From an uncultured Albidovulum sp. (lineage in GTDB: Bacteria > Pseudomonadota > Alphaproteobacteria > Rhodobacterales > Rhodobacteraceae), in NCBI GenBank assembly GCA_913064775.1, contig CAJYAD010000003.1, positions 62,001-126,000 on the forward strand: a DNA stretch of 64,000 bases, given 5' to 3'. Positions 10,120-18,694 of this stretch are shown piece after piece. A program made the position numbers and the translations under genes. The notes below the pieces were generated by a model. It ran no database searches, had not been told where the DNA came from, and worked only from the letters and a program-made list of their open reading frames with translations. The number at the start of each line of letters is the position of its first letter. The first letter of the stretch is position 1.

Positions 10120-10761
10120 ATGGCCGCAGAAACCAAGGGCTGGGACCGCAACCAGATGGCCGCGCGCGCCGCGCAAGAGCTGGAAGACGGCATGTATGTG
10201 AACCTCGGCATCGGGATCCCGACGCTGGTGGCGAATTATGTAGGCGACAAGGACATCACGCTGCAGTCGGAAAACGGCATGCTGGGCATGGGCCCCTTCC
10301 CCTATGAGGGCGAGGAAGACCCCGACCTGATCAACGCCGGCAAGCAGACCATCACCGAACTGCCGCGCACCGCCTATTTCGACAGCGCCATGAGCTTTGC
10401 CATGATCCGCGGCGGCAAGATCGCGGCGGCGATTCTGGGCGCGATGGAAGTGGCCGAGAACGGCGATCTGGCGAACTGGATGATCCCGGGCAAGCTGGTC
10501 AAGGGCATGGGCGGCGCGATGGATCTGGTCGCCGGCGTCGGCCGGGTGATCGTGGTGATGGACCACACCAACAAGCATGGCGACAGCAAGGTGCTGAAGG
10601 AATGCACCCTGCCGCTGACCGGCAAGGGCGTGGTCGACAGGATCATCAGCAATCTGGGCGTGCTCGACGTGGTCGAGGGTGGGCTGCGCATCGTCGAGAC
10701 CGCCGAGGGCGTGACAAGGGACGAGTTGCGCGCCGCCACCGAGGCGACGATCGTTGACTGA
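10120..10761 (+). CDS. scoB: 3-oxoacid CoA-transferase subunit B
   Basis: Beta subunit of the same CoA-transferase; 213 residues. It carries LGIGIPTLV near the N-terminus and the active-site SENGMLGMGP, whose Glu forms the glutamyl-CoA intermediate. The ATG chosen lies 2 nt after the scoA stop with AGGAGG inside the scoA end as ribosome site; the open frame extends further upstream only by overlapping scoA. The 3' end overlaps the following acetyltransferase start by 8 nt, so three genes are probably translationally coupled. Confidence 0.94.
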   Translation: MAAETKGWDRNQMAARAAQELEDGMYVNLGIGIPTLVANYVGDKDITLQSENGMLGMGPFPYEGEEDPDLINAGKQTITELPRTAYFDSAMSFAMIRGGKIAAAILGAMEVAENGDLANWMIPGKLVKGMGGAMDLVAGVGRVIVVMDHTNKHGDSKVLKECTLPLTGKGVVDRIISNLGVLDVVEGGLRIVETAEGVTRDELRAATEATIVD

Positions 10762-11071
10762 GGCCCCCCGATCCACCCCCGAGATCCGGCTGGAACGCGG
10801 CGAGACCGGGGGCCGCTATGTGATGCCGCGCGGCGACGAGGAGGCGGAACTCACCTTCTCGATCGCCACGCCGCAATTGGTAAGCGCCGACCACACCCGC
10901 GTGCCCGAAAGCTTTCGCGGCACCGGCGCGGCGCTTGCGCTGGTCGAACGGCTGGTCGCGGATGCCCGCGCCCAGGGCTTCAAGATCGTGCCGAAATGCT
11001 CCTACGTCGAAGCCCAGCGCTGCAAGCATCCGGACTGGGCCGACGTGTTCAGCGGGGGCAACGAGGGCTAG
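10754..11071 (+). CDS. small GNAT-type N-acetyltransferase (YidJ/CG-like)
   Basis: A 105-residue protein of the short GNAT subfamily (Acetyltransf_CG). Its only clear region is the acetyl-CoA loop and following helix VPESFRGTGAALALVERLV (about 54-72), followed by the family's PKCSYVEAQRCKHPDWADV. Members of this subfamily lack several standard GNAT strands, and their acceptors are unknown. Translation starts at TTG, overlapping scoB by 8 nt, implying coupling to the CoA-transferase operon. Whether it modifies the transferase or merely travels with it cannot be told. Confidence 0.85.
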   Translation: MTEAPRSTPEIRLERGETGGRYVMPRGDEEAELTFSIATPQLVSADHTRVPESFRGTGAALALVERLVADARAQGFKIVPKCSYVEAQRCKHPDWADVFSGGNEG

Positions 11072-11203
11072 GCGGACTTCAGGTGCCCCGGGGGGGGCCG
11101 CACGCGCGGGGCGGACGGAATTCGCCCCGGACCCCGCCGGCGGATTGACCCCTAGGGGGATTTGCGGTGCAGATACCCAAGCGGATTCGGCAAGGAGGGA
11201 CGG

Positions 11204-11980
11204 ATGCCCGAGAAGGATTGGAATCCGGCGCTCTATGCCCGGTTCAAGGGGCTGCGGCTGCGGCCGGCGCTAGACCTGATCCAGCAGATCGGCCCCCTGC
11301 CCCGGGGCGACGTGATCGACCTGGGCTGCGGCACGGGCTCGGTCGGCGCGGCGCTGGCCACCGGCTTTCCGGACCGCCCGCTGCGCGGCGTCGATGCCTC
11401 GCCCGCGATGCTGGAAAAGGCCCGCGCCACCGGCCACTATGCCGATCTGTCCCACGCCGACATCGCCGACTGGGCGCCCGACGCGCCGCCCGCGCTGATC
11501 TTTTCCAACGCCGCGCTGCACTGGCTGCCCGATCACGCCACGCTGCTGCCGCGCCTGGCCCGCACGCTGGCGCCCGGCGGCACGCTGGCGGTGCAGATGC
11601 CGCGCCAGACCGGGGCGCCCTCGCACCGCTTCCTGCGCGACATCTCGATGCATCTTTTCGGCGACCGCTTCGATTTCGCCGACTGGACCCCGCCGGTCGC
11701 CCCGGCCGAGGCCTATTGGCGCATGCTTTCCCCCCTCGGCGAGGTCCAGGCCTGGGAGACCGAGTACATCCAGCACCTCGCCCACAGCCCCGACGGCCAC
11801 CCGGTGCGCCGCTTTACCGAAAGCACCGCGATGCGCCCCTTCTTGGACAAGCTGACCCCGGCGGAGCGCGACGTTTTCATCACCGCCTATGAACAGGCCC
11901 TGTCCGTCGCCTATCCGCGGCTGGACGACGGCGGCGCGCTGTTCCCCTTCCGCCGCTGCTTCTTTCTCCTTACGCTCTAG
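11204..11980 (+). CDS. tam: SAM-dependent methyltransferase, trans-aconitate 2-methyltransferase-like
   Basis: A 258-residue class I methyltransferase. The SAM-binding motif I is VIDLGCGTGSVG (about 34-45), with motif II GVDASPAMLEKAR after it and SNAALHWLPDH, a stretch typical of the Tam family that methylates trans-aconitate leaking from the TCA cycle. The ATG follows a strong AAGGAGGGACGG site; the open frame extends 14 codons upstream without support. The MOSC gene begins 2 nt after the stop, so the two are cotranscribed. Substrate assignment rests on family resemblance only. Confidence 0.82.
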   Translation: MPEKDWNPALYARFKGLRLRPALDLIQQIGPLPRGDVIDLGCGTGSVGAALATGFPDRPLRGVDASPAMLEKARATGHYADLSHADIADWAPDAPPALIFSNAALHWLPDHATLLPRLARTLAPGGTLAVQMPRQTGAPSHRFLRDISMHLFGDRFDFADWTPPVAPAEAYWRMLSPLGEVQAWETEYIQHLAHSPDGHPVRRFTESTAMRPFLDKLTPAERDVFITAYEQALSVAYPRLDDGGALFPFRRCFFLLTL

Positions 11981-11982
11981 CC

Positions 11983-12579
11983 ATGCCCGCGCTCAAACCC
12001 ACCGCCTTCACCGCCCGCATCACCTGGCTTGGCCGCGTCGCCGACCGTGATGCCTCGCTGGCCTCGGATCCCGTGGAACACCTGCCCCTGGGCTTCGGCG
12101 GCCCCGAGGCCGAGGCCCATTCCGGCGTCACCCGCCCGTCCTGCTCGCGGGTGCTGGATCAGCATCCGCGCGGCACCGAGATCGCCAATGTCCGGCAGCT
12201 GACCCTGATCGCGGCCGAGGAGATGGCCCAGATCGCGGCCGTGATGGGGATCGGCGCGCTGCGGCCCGAATGGTTGGGCGCCTCGGCCGTGGTCGAGGGG
12301 CTGGCGGATTTCTCGCGCCTGCCGCCGTCCTCGCGCCTGCAGGGGCCGGATGGGGTGACGCTGGTGATCGACATGGAAAACCGCCCCTGCAACCTGCCCG
12401 CGCGGGTGATCGAAGCGGCGCTGCCCGGCGCCGGCCGCGCCTTCAAGGCGGCGGCAGAGGGCAAGCGCGGCGTGACCGCCTGGGTCGAGCGCCCGGGCCT
12501 TCTGCGCCTGGGGGACGCGCTGCGCCTGCATGTCCCCGATCAGCCCGCCTGGCCGCATCTGGAGGCCGCGCGCGCCTGA
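11983..12579 (+). CDS. MOSC domain-containing protein
   Basis: A 198-residue protein matching the MOSC (molybdenum cofactor sulfurase C-terminal) fold, which in other proteins binds molybdenum cofactor or carries sulfur on a Cys. Visible features are the SGVTRPSCSRVLDQHPRGTEI strand region, IGALRPEWLGASAVVEGL, and the late CNLPARVIEAA with a Cys that could be the sulfur carrier. It starts directly after the methyltransferase stop. The bacterial substrate is unknown; a YiiM-like detoxification role is a guess. Confidence 0.82.
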   Translation: MPALKPTAFTARITWLGRVADRDASLASDPVEHLPLGFGGPEAEAHSGVTRPSCSRVLDQHPRGTEIANVRQLTLIAAEEMAQIAAVMGIGALRPEWLGASAVVEGLADFSRLPPSSRLQGPDGVTLVIDMENRPCNLPARVIEAALPGAGRAFKAAAEGKRGVTAWVERPGLLRLGDALRLHVPDQPAWPHLEAARA

Positions 12580-12750
12580 GCTGGGGACTGTGGGGGGCCG
12601 GGGACTGCGGACTAGGTAGCTGGCAACTGGGGGGGGCTGGCGAATTTGCACGGGGATCGGTCGCAATCGCGCCGTTCCCCCGGGGCCCGCGCCGCTATAG
12701 CCGGTTGAGGGCCATCGAGATACGGGTACGACAGCACGGGGAAGGACCAC

Positions 12751-14427
12751 ATGGCCATGAAAACCGATATTGAGATCGCCCGCGCGGCGCGCAAGCAACC
12801 GATCCAGGAGATCGGGCGCAAGCTCGGCATCCCCGAGGCCCATATGCTGCCCTATGGCCATGACAAGGCAAAGATCGATCAGGCCTTCATCGCCTCGCTC
12901 AAAGGGCGGTCGCGGGGCAAGCTGATCCTGGTCACCGCGATCAACCCGACCCCCGCCGGCGAGGGCAAGACGACGACGACGGTGGGTCTGGGCGACGGGC
13001 TGAACCGGATCGGCAAGCGCGCGATGATCTGCATCCGCGAGGCCTCGCTTGGCCCCAACTTCGGCATGAAGGGGGGGGCTGCCGGCGGCGGCATGGCCCA
13101 GGTCGTGCCGATGGAGGAGATGAACCTTCACTTCACCGGCGATTTCCACGCCATCACCAGCGCCCACAACCTGCTGTCGGCGATGATCGACAACCACATC
13201 TACTGGGGCAACGCGCTGGAGATCGACGAACGCCGCATCGTCTGGCGCCGGGTGATGGACATGAACGACCGGGCGCTGCGCGACACCGTGGTAGGCCTCG
13301 GCGGGGTGACGAACGGCTTTCCGCGCCAGACCGGCTTTGACATCACCGTGGCGTCCGAGGTGATGGCGATCCTGTGCCTGTCGAACGATCTGGCCGACCT
13401 GCAGCGCCGGCTGGGCGACATCGTCGTGGCCTACCGCCGCGACAAGACGCCGATCTATTGCCGCGACCTGAAGGCCGACGGCGCGATGACGGTGCTGCTG
13501 AAGGACGCGATGCAGCCGAACCTGGTGCAGACGCTGGAAAACAACCCCGCCTTCGTCCATGGCGGGCCCTTCGCCAACATCGCCCATGGCTGCAATTCGG
13601 TGATCGCCACCGATACCGCGCTGCGGCTGACCGATTATGTGGTGACCGAGGCCGGCTTTGGCGCCGATCTGGGGGCCGAGAAGTTCTTCGACATCAAATG
13701 CCGCAAGGCCGGGCTGAAACCCGACGCGGCGGTGATCGTGGCGACCGTGCGGGCGATGAAGATGAACGGCGGCGTGGCCAAGGCAGATCTGGGTGCCGAG
13801 AATGTCGAGGCCGTGCGCCAGGGCTGCCCCAACCTTGGCCGCCATATCGGCAATGTGCAGGGCTTTGGCGTGCCGGTGGTGGTGGCGATCAACCATTTCT
13901 CGGGCGATACCGAGGCCGAAGTGCAAGCGGTGAAGGACTATGTCGCGGATCTGGGCGCCGAGGCGATCCTGTGCAAGCACTGGGCCGAGGGCAGCGCGGG
14001 CATCGAGGATCTGGCGCAGAAGGTGGTGGAGCTGGCCGATGGCGGCACCGCCGATTTCGCGCCGCTCTACCCCGACGAGATGGGCCTGTTCGACAAGATC
14101 GAGACGGTGGCCAAGCGCATCTATCACGCCGAGGCGGTGGTCGCCGACGACGCGGTGCACGAGCAGTTGCGCGTGTGGGAGGCCGCCGGCTACGGCCATC
14201 TGCCGGTCTGCATGGCCAAGACGCAATACAGTTTCTCGACCGATCCGACGCTGCGCGGCGCGCCCACCGGCCATATTGTACCGGTGCGCGAGGTGCGACT
14301 GTCGGCGGGGGCCGGTTTCATCGTCGCGATCTGCGGCGCGATCATGACCATGCCGGGCCTGCCCCGCCATCCCGCCGCCGAGGTGATCGGGCTGGATGCC
14401 GAGGGCTTCGTCGAGGGGTTGTACTAG
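12751..14427 (+). CDS. fhs: formate--tetrahydrofolate ligase
   Basis: Makes 10-formyl-THF from formate, THF and ATP; 558 residues, the standard length. The ATP-binding [17 protein letters not shown] lies near residue 67, and conserved [15 protein letters not shown] and [19 protein letters not shown] are intact. It stands 123 nt before folD in the same direction, a pairing that lets formate carbon enter the folate pool for serine, purine and methyl synthesis or, in reverse, helps oxidise C1 units. The upstream 170 nt contain G-rich repeats and AAGGACCAC before the ATG. Regulation is not visible. Confidence 0.97.
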   Translation: MAMKTDIEIARAARKQPIQEIGRKLGIPEAHMLPYGHDKAKIDQAFIASLKGRSRGKLILVTAINPTPAGEGKTTTTVGLGDGLNRIGKRAMICIREASLGPNFGMKGGAAGGGMAQVVPMEEMNLHFTGDFHAITSAHNLLSAMIDNHIYWGNALEIDERRIVWRRVMDMNDRALRDTVVGLGGVTNGFPRQTGFDITVASEVMAILCLSNDLADLQRRLGDIVVAYRRDKTPIYCRDLKADGAMTVLLKDAMQPNLVQTLENNPAFVHGGPFANIAHGCNSVIATDTALRLTDYVVTEAGFGADLGAEKFFDIKCRKAGLKPDAAVIVATVRAMKMNGGVAKADLGAENVEAVRQGCPNLGRHIGNVQGFGVPVVVAINHFSGDTEAEVQAVKDYVADLGAEAILCKHWAEGSAGIEDLAQKVVELADGGTADFAPLYPDEMGLFDKIETVAKRIYHAEAVVADDAVHEQLRVWEAAGYGHLPVCMAKTQYSFSTDPTLRGAPTGHIVPVREVRLSAGAGFIVAICGAIMTMPGLPRHPAAEVIGLDAEGFVEGLY

Positions 14428-14549
14428 GGGCCCGGAAACGGCAAAGGGCCCCCAGGGAAGCGGTCGGCGGGACGCGCGATGCCGCGCCACACCGGCCAGA
14501 AACGAAAGACGAAAGACCGCGCCCCGAGGCGCGCGAACAGGGGAATGAC

Positions 14550-15452
14550 ATGAGCGCCGATATCATCGACGGCAAGGCCTTTGCGGCCAAGGTACGCGGC
14601 CAGATCGCCGAACAGGTGGCGCGGGTGAAGGCCGACCACGGCATCACGCCGGGGCTGGCCGTGATCCTGCTGGGCGAAGATCCCGCCAGCCAGGTCTATG
14701 TGCGCAACAAGGGCACCCAGACGCTGGAAGTCGGGATGAACTCTTACGAGCACAAGCTGCCGGCCGACACCCCGGCCGAGGATCTCTATGCCCTGATCGA
14801 CCGGCTGAACGCCGACCCGGCCGTGCACGGGATCCTGTGCCAGTTCCCGGTGCCCGCGCATCTGAGCGAGACCGAGATCGTCGCGCGGATCGATCCGGCG
14901 AAGGATGTGGACGGGCTGCATGTGGTCAATGCGGGGCTTCTGTCCAGCGGGCAGAAGGCGATGGTCTCTTGCACGCCGCTGGGCTGCCTGATGCTGCTGC
15001 GCGACCGGCTGGGCAGCCTCTCGGGGCTGAACGCGGTCGTGGTGGGGCGGTCGAACCTGGTGGGCAAGCCGATGGCGCAGCTTCTGTTGCGCGACAGTTG
15101 CACGGTGACGATCGCGCACAGCCGCACCAAGGATATCGCCGCTGTCTGCCGCGGCGCCGATATTCTGGTGGCGGCGGTGGGGCGGCCGCGGATGATCCCC
15201 GGCGACTGGATCAAGCCCGGCGCCACGGTGATCGACGTCGGCATCAACCGCATCGACGCCCCCGAGAAGGGCCCGGGCAAGACCCGGCTGGTGGGCGACG
15301 TGGACTTCGACAGCGCGCAAGCGGTGGCAGGGGCGATCACCCCGGTGCCGGGCGGCGTCGGGCCGATGACCATCGCCTGCCTGCTGGCCAACACGCTGAC
15401 CGCCTGTTGCCGCATCCACGGCCTGCCCGAGCCCGAGGGGCTGACCGCCTGA
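14550..15452 (+). CDS. folD: methylene-THF dehydrogenase / methenyl-THF cyclohydrolase
   Basis: Bifunctional enzyme oxidising 5,10-methylene-THF with NADP and hydrolysing methenyl-THF to 10-formyl-THF; 300 residues. The catalytic Lys region is the [11 protein letters not shown] neighbourhood with [11 protein letters not shown]; the Rossmann motif [17 protein letters not shown] and C-terminal [13 protein letters not shown] are present. The open frame extends far upstream through fhs in another frame, but the real start is the ATG after AGGGGAATGAC. It completes the C1 interconversion with fhs. It ends before a small hairpin and the convergent thioesterase gene. Confidence 0.97.
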   Translation: MSADIIDGKAFAAKVRGQIAEQVARVKADHGITPGLAVILLGEDPASQVYVRNKGTQTLEVGMNSYEHKLPADTPAEDLYALIDRLNADPAVHGILCQFPVPAHLSETEIVARIDPAKDVDGLHVVNAGLLSSGQKAMVSCTPLGCLMLLRDRLGSLSGLNAVVVGRSNLVGKPMAQLLLRDSCTVTIAHSRTKDIAAVCRGADILVAAVGRPRMIPGDWIKPGATVIDVGINRIDAPEKGPGKTRLVGDVDFDSAQAVAGAITPVPGGVGPMTIACLLANTLTACCRIHGLPEPEGLTA

Positions 15453-15462
15453 GGCCCGAGCC

Positions 15463-15481
15463 GGGGGTTTCACACCCCCGG
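15463..15481. terminator. hairpin after folD
   Basis: CGGGGGT (15463-15469) and ACCCCCG (15475-15481) form a 7-bp stem between convergent folD and the thioesterase gene. It is followed by a GGAGTATTTCCC motif that resembles the start of the intergenic element family in reverse orientation. It is a plausible shared terminator without a long T-tract. Confidence 0.45.
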
Positions 15482-15516
15482 ACCCCCGTGGAGTATTTCC
15501 CCCAAGATGAAAGGTC

Positions 15517-15954
15517 CTACGGGCTGTCCGGCACCGGGATCATCGTGCCCTGCAAAAGCGCGATCAGCTTCTCGGTGCCGCCGGTTTCGGCGAAGACCTC
15601 GGCGCGCACGACGCTGAGGCGGCGGCCGGTCTTCACCGCCTCGCCACGGGCGATCAGCCGGTCACCCGCGGCGGGCGCCAGAAGGTTGATCTTGATCTCG
15701 GCGGTCATCACCTCGCAGCCCGGCGGCAGCATCGTCAGCGCCGCATAGCCCGCCGCCGTATCCCCCAGCGCGAAGGTCAGCGCCGCATGGCCCACGCCGT
15801 GCTGCTGACACGCGCCGGGCAAGATCGGCGCGGCGATCTCGCACCGCCCCGGCGCGACCGAGACGATCCGCGCGCCCAGGGTTTCCATCATGGATTGGCG
15901 GGCGAAACTGTCGCGCACCCTCTTGGCGAAATCGTGTTCTTGCATTTCTTGCAT
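15517..15954 (-). CDS. PaaI-family hotdog thioesterase
   Basis: A 145-residue single hotdog-domain protein predicted to hydrolyse acyl-CoA thioesters; PaaI relatives act on phenylacetyl- and hydroxyphenylacetyl-CoA, but many have other substrates. The conserved GVGHAALTFALGDTAAGYAAL is the hotdog helix, and MTAEIKINLLAPAAGDRL is the central strand pair. The start is uncertain: MQEMQEHDF at 15954 or MQEHDF at 15945; upstream residues of the open frame look non-coding. It converges on folD and diverges from the LytTR gene. Confidence 0.85.
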   Translation of the reverse strand: MQEMQEHDFAKRVRDSFARQSMMETLGARIVSVAPGRCEIAAPILPGACQQHGVGHAALTFALGDTAAGYAALTMLPPGCEVMTAEIKINLLAPAAGDRLIARGEAVKTGRRLSVVRAEVFAETGGTEKLIALLQGTMIPVPDSP

Positions 15955-16047
15955 TCCAGCATTGCAATTTGTTGTCCGGCCTTGTCGACTGGAGTTCGGC
16001 GGGTTAACAGGAAAATCCATTCTCTTTCGAGTTGCATCAAGATTGCC

Positions 16048-16812
16048 ATGCGCCTGACCCTAGGTGAACTGGTTCGACGCATTTTGCCCCCGCGCATACT
16101 TGCGTCGTGGTTCCTGGTCACCGTCGCAATGACGGTAACCGGGCCGTTCTCGACGTACCAGCAATTCGGCGCGCTAGGACGATTAGCCTATTGGGCGCTG
16201 GTCCTCGGTGTCGCGATTCTATTCTGCGCGCTGGCGTTCTATGGCGTCGCGCGCTGGTGTGCGGCCCATGCATTCTGGCTGCGCCTGCTGCTTGCCAGCG
16301 CGTTGTTCACCGCATTGTTCCTACCGGTCCAGTGGATCATCATGCTGGCCTTGCGCGGCCCGGTGATGGGGCTTGGACACATGGCCCTGGTCGTCGCCGC
16401 GGCGCCGCTGACCTTGGGGCTGGTGAAATACCTCTGGCTCGGCCCCGAGGTGTCCTGGCCGCACCAATCCCTGCCGCGGCCGCGGATCCTGGATCGGTTG
16501 TCTCCGGAAAATCGCGGCGCGCTGCTGCATCTTTCGGTCAACGACCACTATGTCGAGGTGCTGACCGATCGCGGCAAGAGCCAGATCCTGATGCGGTTCT
16601 CGGACGCGATGTGCGAACTTGACGGCGTCGAGGGCATGCAGGTGCACCGGTCGCATTGGGTGGCGCGGGACGCGGTGCAGGGCAGCCGCCGCCAGAACGG
16701 CAAGCTGTTCCTGCTGCTGATCGACGGATCGAAAGTGCCGGTCAGCCGGGGCTTCCAGCAGGCGGTGACCGAGCGCGGCTATCTCGACGCCAGCCGCCGG
16801 CCTAATGAATGA
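16048..16812 (+). CDS. membrane-anchored LytTR-type DNA-binding protein
   Basis: A 254-residue protein with about four hydrophobic segments in residues 20-145 (ASWFLVTVAMTVTG, LAYWALVLGVAILFCALAF, LLLASALFTALFLPV, MALVVAAAPLTLGLV) and a C-terminal LytTR domain (about 155-250) with HLSVNDHYVEVLTDRGKSQ and the VHRSHWVARDAV recognition strand. LytTR domains bind direct-repeat promoters; here the DNA-binding part would sit at the inner membrane. There is no receiver or kinase domain. Its 3' end overlaps the Tad-linked AAA+ gene by 11 nt, convergently, so control of adherence genes is a fair but untested guess. Confidence 0.87.
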   Translation: MRLTLGELVRRILPPRILASWFLVTVAMTVTGPFSTYQQFGALGRLAYWALVLGVAILFCALAFYGVARWCAAHAFWLRLLLASALFTALFLPVQWIIMLALRGPVMGLGHMALVVAAAPLTLGLVKYLWLGPEVSWPHQSLPRPRILDRLSPENRGALLHLSVNDHYVEVLTDRGKSQILMRFSDAMCELDGVEGMQVHRSHWVARDAVQGSRRQNGKLFLLLIDGSKVPVSRGFQQAVTERGYLDASRRPNE

Positions 16813-18124
16813 TCTCGGAAGCCTCGACGAACATGTTTGACCAGGCGCGGTCGATCAGTTCGGGGCTCATCTGATAGGGGATGCCCTCGAATTCGCAGAT
16901 CGCGATCATCTGATCGATCAGGAAGATCGGCTGGTAATTGGCGTATTCACCGTCGATCTCAGGATATTTCACCTTCAGCAGATGCACCAGAGAGGCCTCG
17001 TCCAGCGGCATCTTGCGTTTGCGGGCGACCATGGCGAAGATCTTCAGGAAATCCTCCTGCGTGGGGCCGTCGATCTTGATCTTGAAGAAGATCCGCCGCA
17101 GCGCCGCACGGTCAAAGATATCGTTCGGGTGGAAGTTGGTCGAGAAGATCACCAGCGTGTCGAAGGGCACTTCGAACTTCTCGCCCGATTGGAGGGCCAG
17201 GATGTCGCGATGTTCCTCGAGCGGCACGATCCAGCGGTTGATCAGCTTCTGCGGCGGCTCGGCCTGACGCCCGAGGTCGTCGACGATGAACACGCCACCG
17301 GCCGATTTAAGCTGCAGCGGCGCCTGATAGGTGCGCGCGGTGGGGTTGTAGGTCAGATCCAGCATATCAAGCGTAAGCTCGCCCCCGGTGATCACCGTGG
17401 GGCGTTCGCAATAGACATAGCGGTTGTCAAAGCGGTTCCCCGTGCGCCGCAACGAGGACGGATCTTCCACCGCCATCTCGGCCTTCGTGTGAATGACCGG
17501 GTCGTAGACGGTGATCACCTGGCCTGAATATTCCAGCGCCCGGGGGATATAGATCTTGTCCCCCAGCGCGTCGCGGATGCCGTTCGAGATCGAGCTTTTG
17601 CCGTTGCCCGGCGGGCCGTACATCAGGATCGACCGCCCCGAGGTAACCGCCGGCCCCAGATTGGCCAGCAGATCGGGCGGCAGGATCAGGTGCCCCATGG
17701 CCGAGGTCAGCTGCTCTCGTGAGATCTGGATATTGCGGATCGACTGGCGTTTGACCTGCTCTTCGTAATCGGACAGCGGGATCGGCAAGGCGCCGTAATA
17801 TTCCGACTGGCTGAGCGCGTCGAGCGCCCGCGCCTTGCCAGCCTCGGCCAACTGATAGCCCATCTCGTTGCCGGAATTGGCATGCAGGGTGCCGGTGGCT
17901 TCGATCAGCTTCTGGGTGCGGGCCTCGTCGACCAGTTCCTGCGTCACCGGGACCGGCAGGCAGATCACCCTCGAGATTTCGCTGACGACCTCCAGGTTCA
18001 TCCGGAACATGGTTTTCAGCAGGATGTCACGCATCATCACCATCGAAAGCCCGGTATCGGCCATCGAACGGGGTGGCGGCGGGGCCAGCACGGAACTTGC
18101 AGTCTTCGCGTCCATCGATATCAT
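16802..18124 (-). CDS. AAA+ family ATPase at 3' end of the Tad locus
   Basis: A 440-residue cytosolic P-loop ATPase without signal peptide. After an N-terminal region of about 150 residues with no known domain come Walker A GPPGNGKSS (about 168-176), Walker B FIVDDLG (about 280), the sensor-1-like IFSTNFHP (about 334) and an Arg-rich ALRRIFFKI. It is not one of the core Tad proteins (CpaF is separate), yet it follows prepilin peptidase by 68 nt and probably shares the transcript. ATG at 18115 (MDAKTASS) is an equally good start. A role in pilus assembly or signalling is inference from position only. Confidence 0.85.
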   Translation of the reverse strand: MISMDAKTASSVLAPPPPRSMADTGLSMVMMRDILLKTMFRMNLEVVSEISRVICLPVPVTQELVDEARTQKLIEATGTLHANSGNEMGYQLAEAGKARALDALSQSEYYGALPIPLSDYEEQVKRQSIRNIQISREQLTSAMGHLILPPDLLANLGPAVTSGRSILMYGPPGNGKSSISNGIRDALGDKIYIPRALEYSGQVITVYDPVIHTKAEMAVEDPSSLRRTGNRFDNRYVYCERPTVITGGELTLDMLDLTYNPTARTYQAPLQLKSAGGVFIVDDLGRQAEPPQKLINRWIVPLEEHRDILALQSGEKFEVPFDTLVIFSTNFHPNDIFDRAALRRIFFKIKIDGPTQEDFLKIFAMVARKRKMPLDEASLVHLLKVKYPEIDGEYANYQPIFLIDQMIAICEFEGIPYQMSPELIDRAWSNMFVEASEIIH

Positions 18125-18192
18125 CCAACGAGTGTTGTCAGCCTCGGGCCGCGCGCAGCATCACCCCGGGAGCTTCAGGAAGGATTAAGCAC

Positions 18193-18690
18193 CTACACCC
18201 CATAGCAGGTTGCAAGGGCAAGATAGAAGATCAACACCCCCGACAGCGCCAGACCCATGGGGAAATCGTGGCGCTGCCAGCTTAGCCAATCCGGGGTGGC
18301 CCTGCGAAACGCCGGGATCAGGCCCAGAAGCCGATGCGCGGCGAAGGCGGCCAACAGGATCGCCGCGGCCAGCGCCAAGACCAGCCGCAGATCGGCAACC
18401 GCGAAGAACGGGGCCATCGCGGCGGCAAATTTCGCGTCGCCCGCCCCGATTGCCCTGGCCAGGTTCAGAACGAACCCCACCACCAGCACCAGCGGCAGAT
18501 GTGCCAGCTGCCACAGATAGGCATCGAAGGGCATCAGGAACGGGCCGAGCAGCACGAAGACCAGCACCAGCGCCAGCACGGCGAGGTTCGGGATCTTCAT
18601 GAACTTCATGTCGCTCCAGGCGACCCAGACGCCGATTGGCAGGGCCGGGATCAGGAACCACAGGGCGGCATGGCTGGTCAGATGCAACAT
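18193..18690 (-). CDS. cpaA: prepilin peptidase (A24 family)
   Basis: A 165-residue integral-membrane aspartic protease that cleaves the Flp prepilin leader; short A24 enzymes of this kind lack the N-methylation domain. The two catalytic aspartates are visible: D27 in WSDMKFMKIPN and D85 in the GxGD motif GAGDAKF. About five hydrophobic segments span the chain. The ATG lies 4 nt past the TPR gene stop; an upstream in-frame ATG would overlap that gene and is unlikely. It is normal in size for the CpaA/TadV type. Confidence 0.93.
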   Translation of the reverse strand: MLHLTSHAALWFLIPALPIGVWVAWSDMKFMKIPNLAVLALVLVFVLLGPFLMPFDAYLWQLAHLPLVLVVGFVLNLARAIGAGDAKFAAAMAPFFAVADLRLVLALAAAILLAAFAAHRLLGLIPAFRRATPDWLSWQRHDFPMGLALSGVLIFYLALATCYGV

Positions 18691-18694
18691 CGGC

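Noticed and set aside
12580-12640. G-rich GGGGACTG repeats upstream of fhs as a quadruplex
   Set aside because: Only three G-runs lie close enough; the fourth is more than 20 nt away, so the canonical motif is not met.
11977-14490. An 837-codon open frame antisense to fhs, and similarly long antisense frames over ileS (52744-55479), the ABC exporter (56497-58296) and amtB (43542-45002)
   Set aside because: They mirror well-conserved genes, have His/Arg/Gly/Gln-rich translations typical of complementary-strand GC-rich DNA, and show no known domain or ribosome site.
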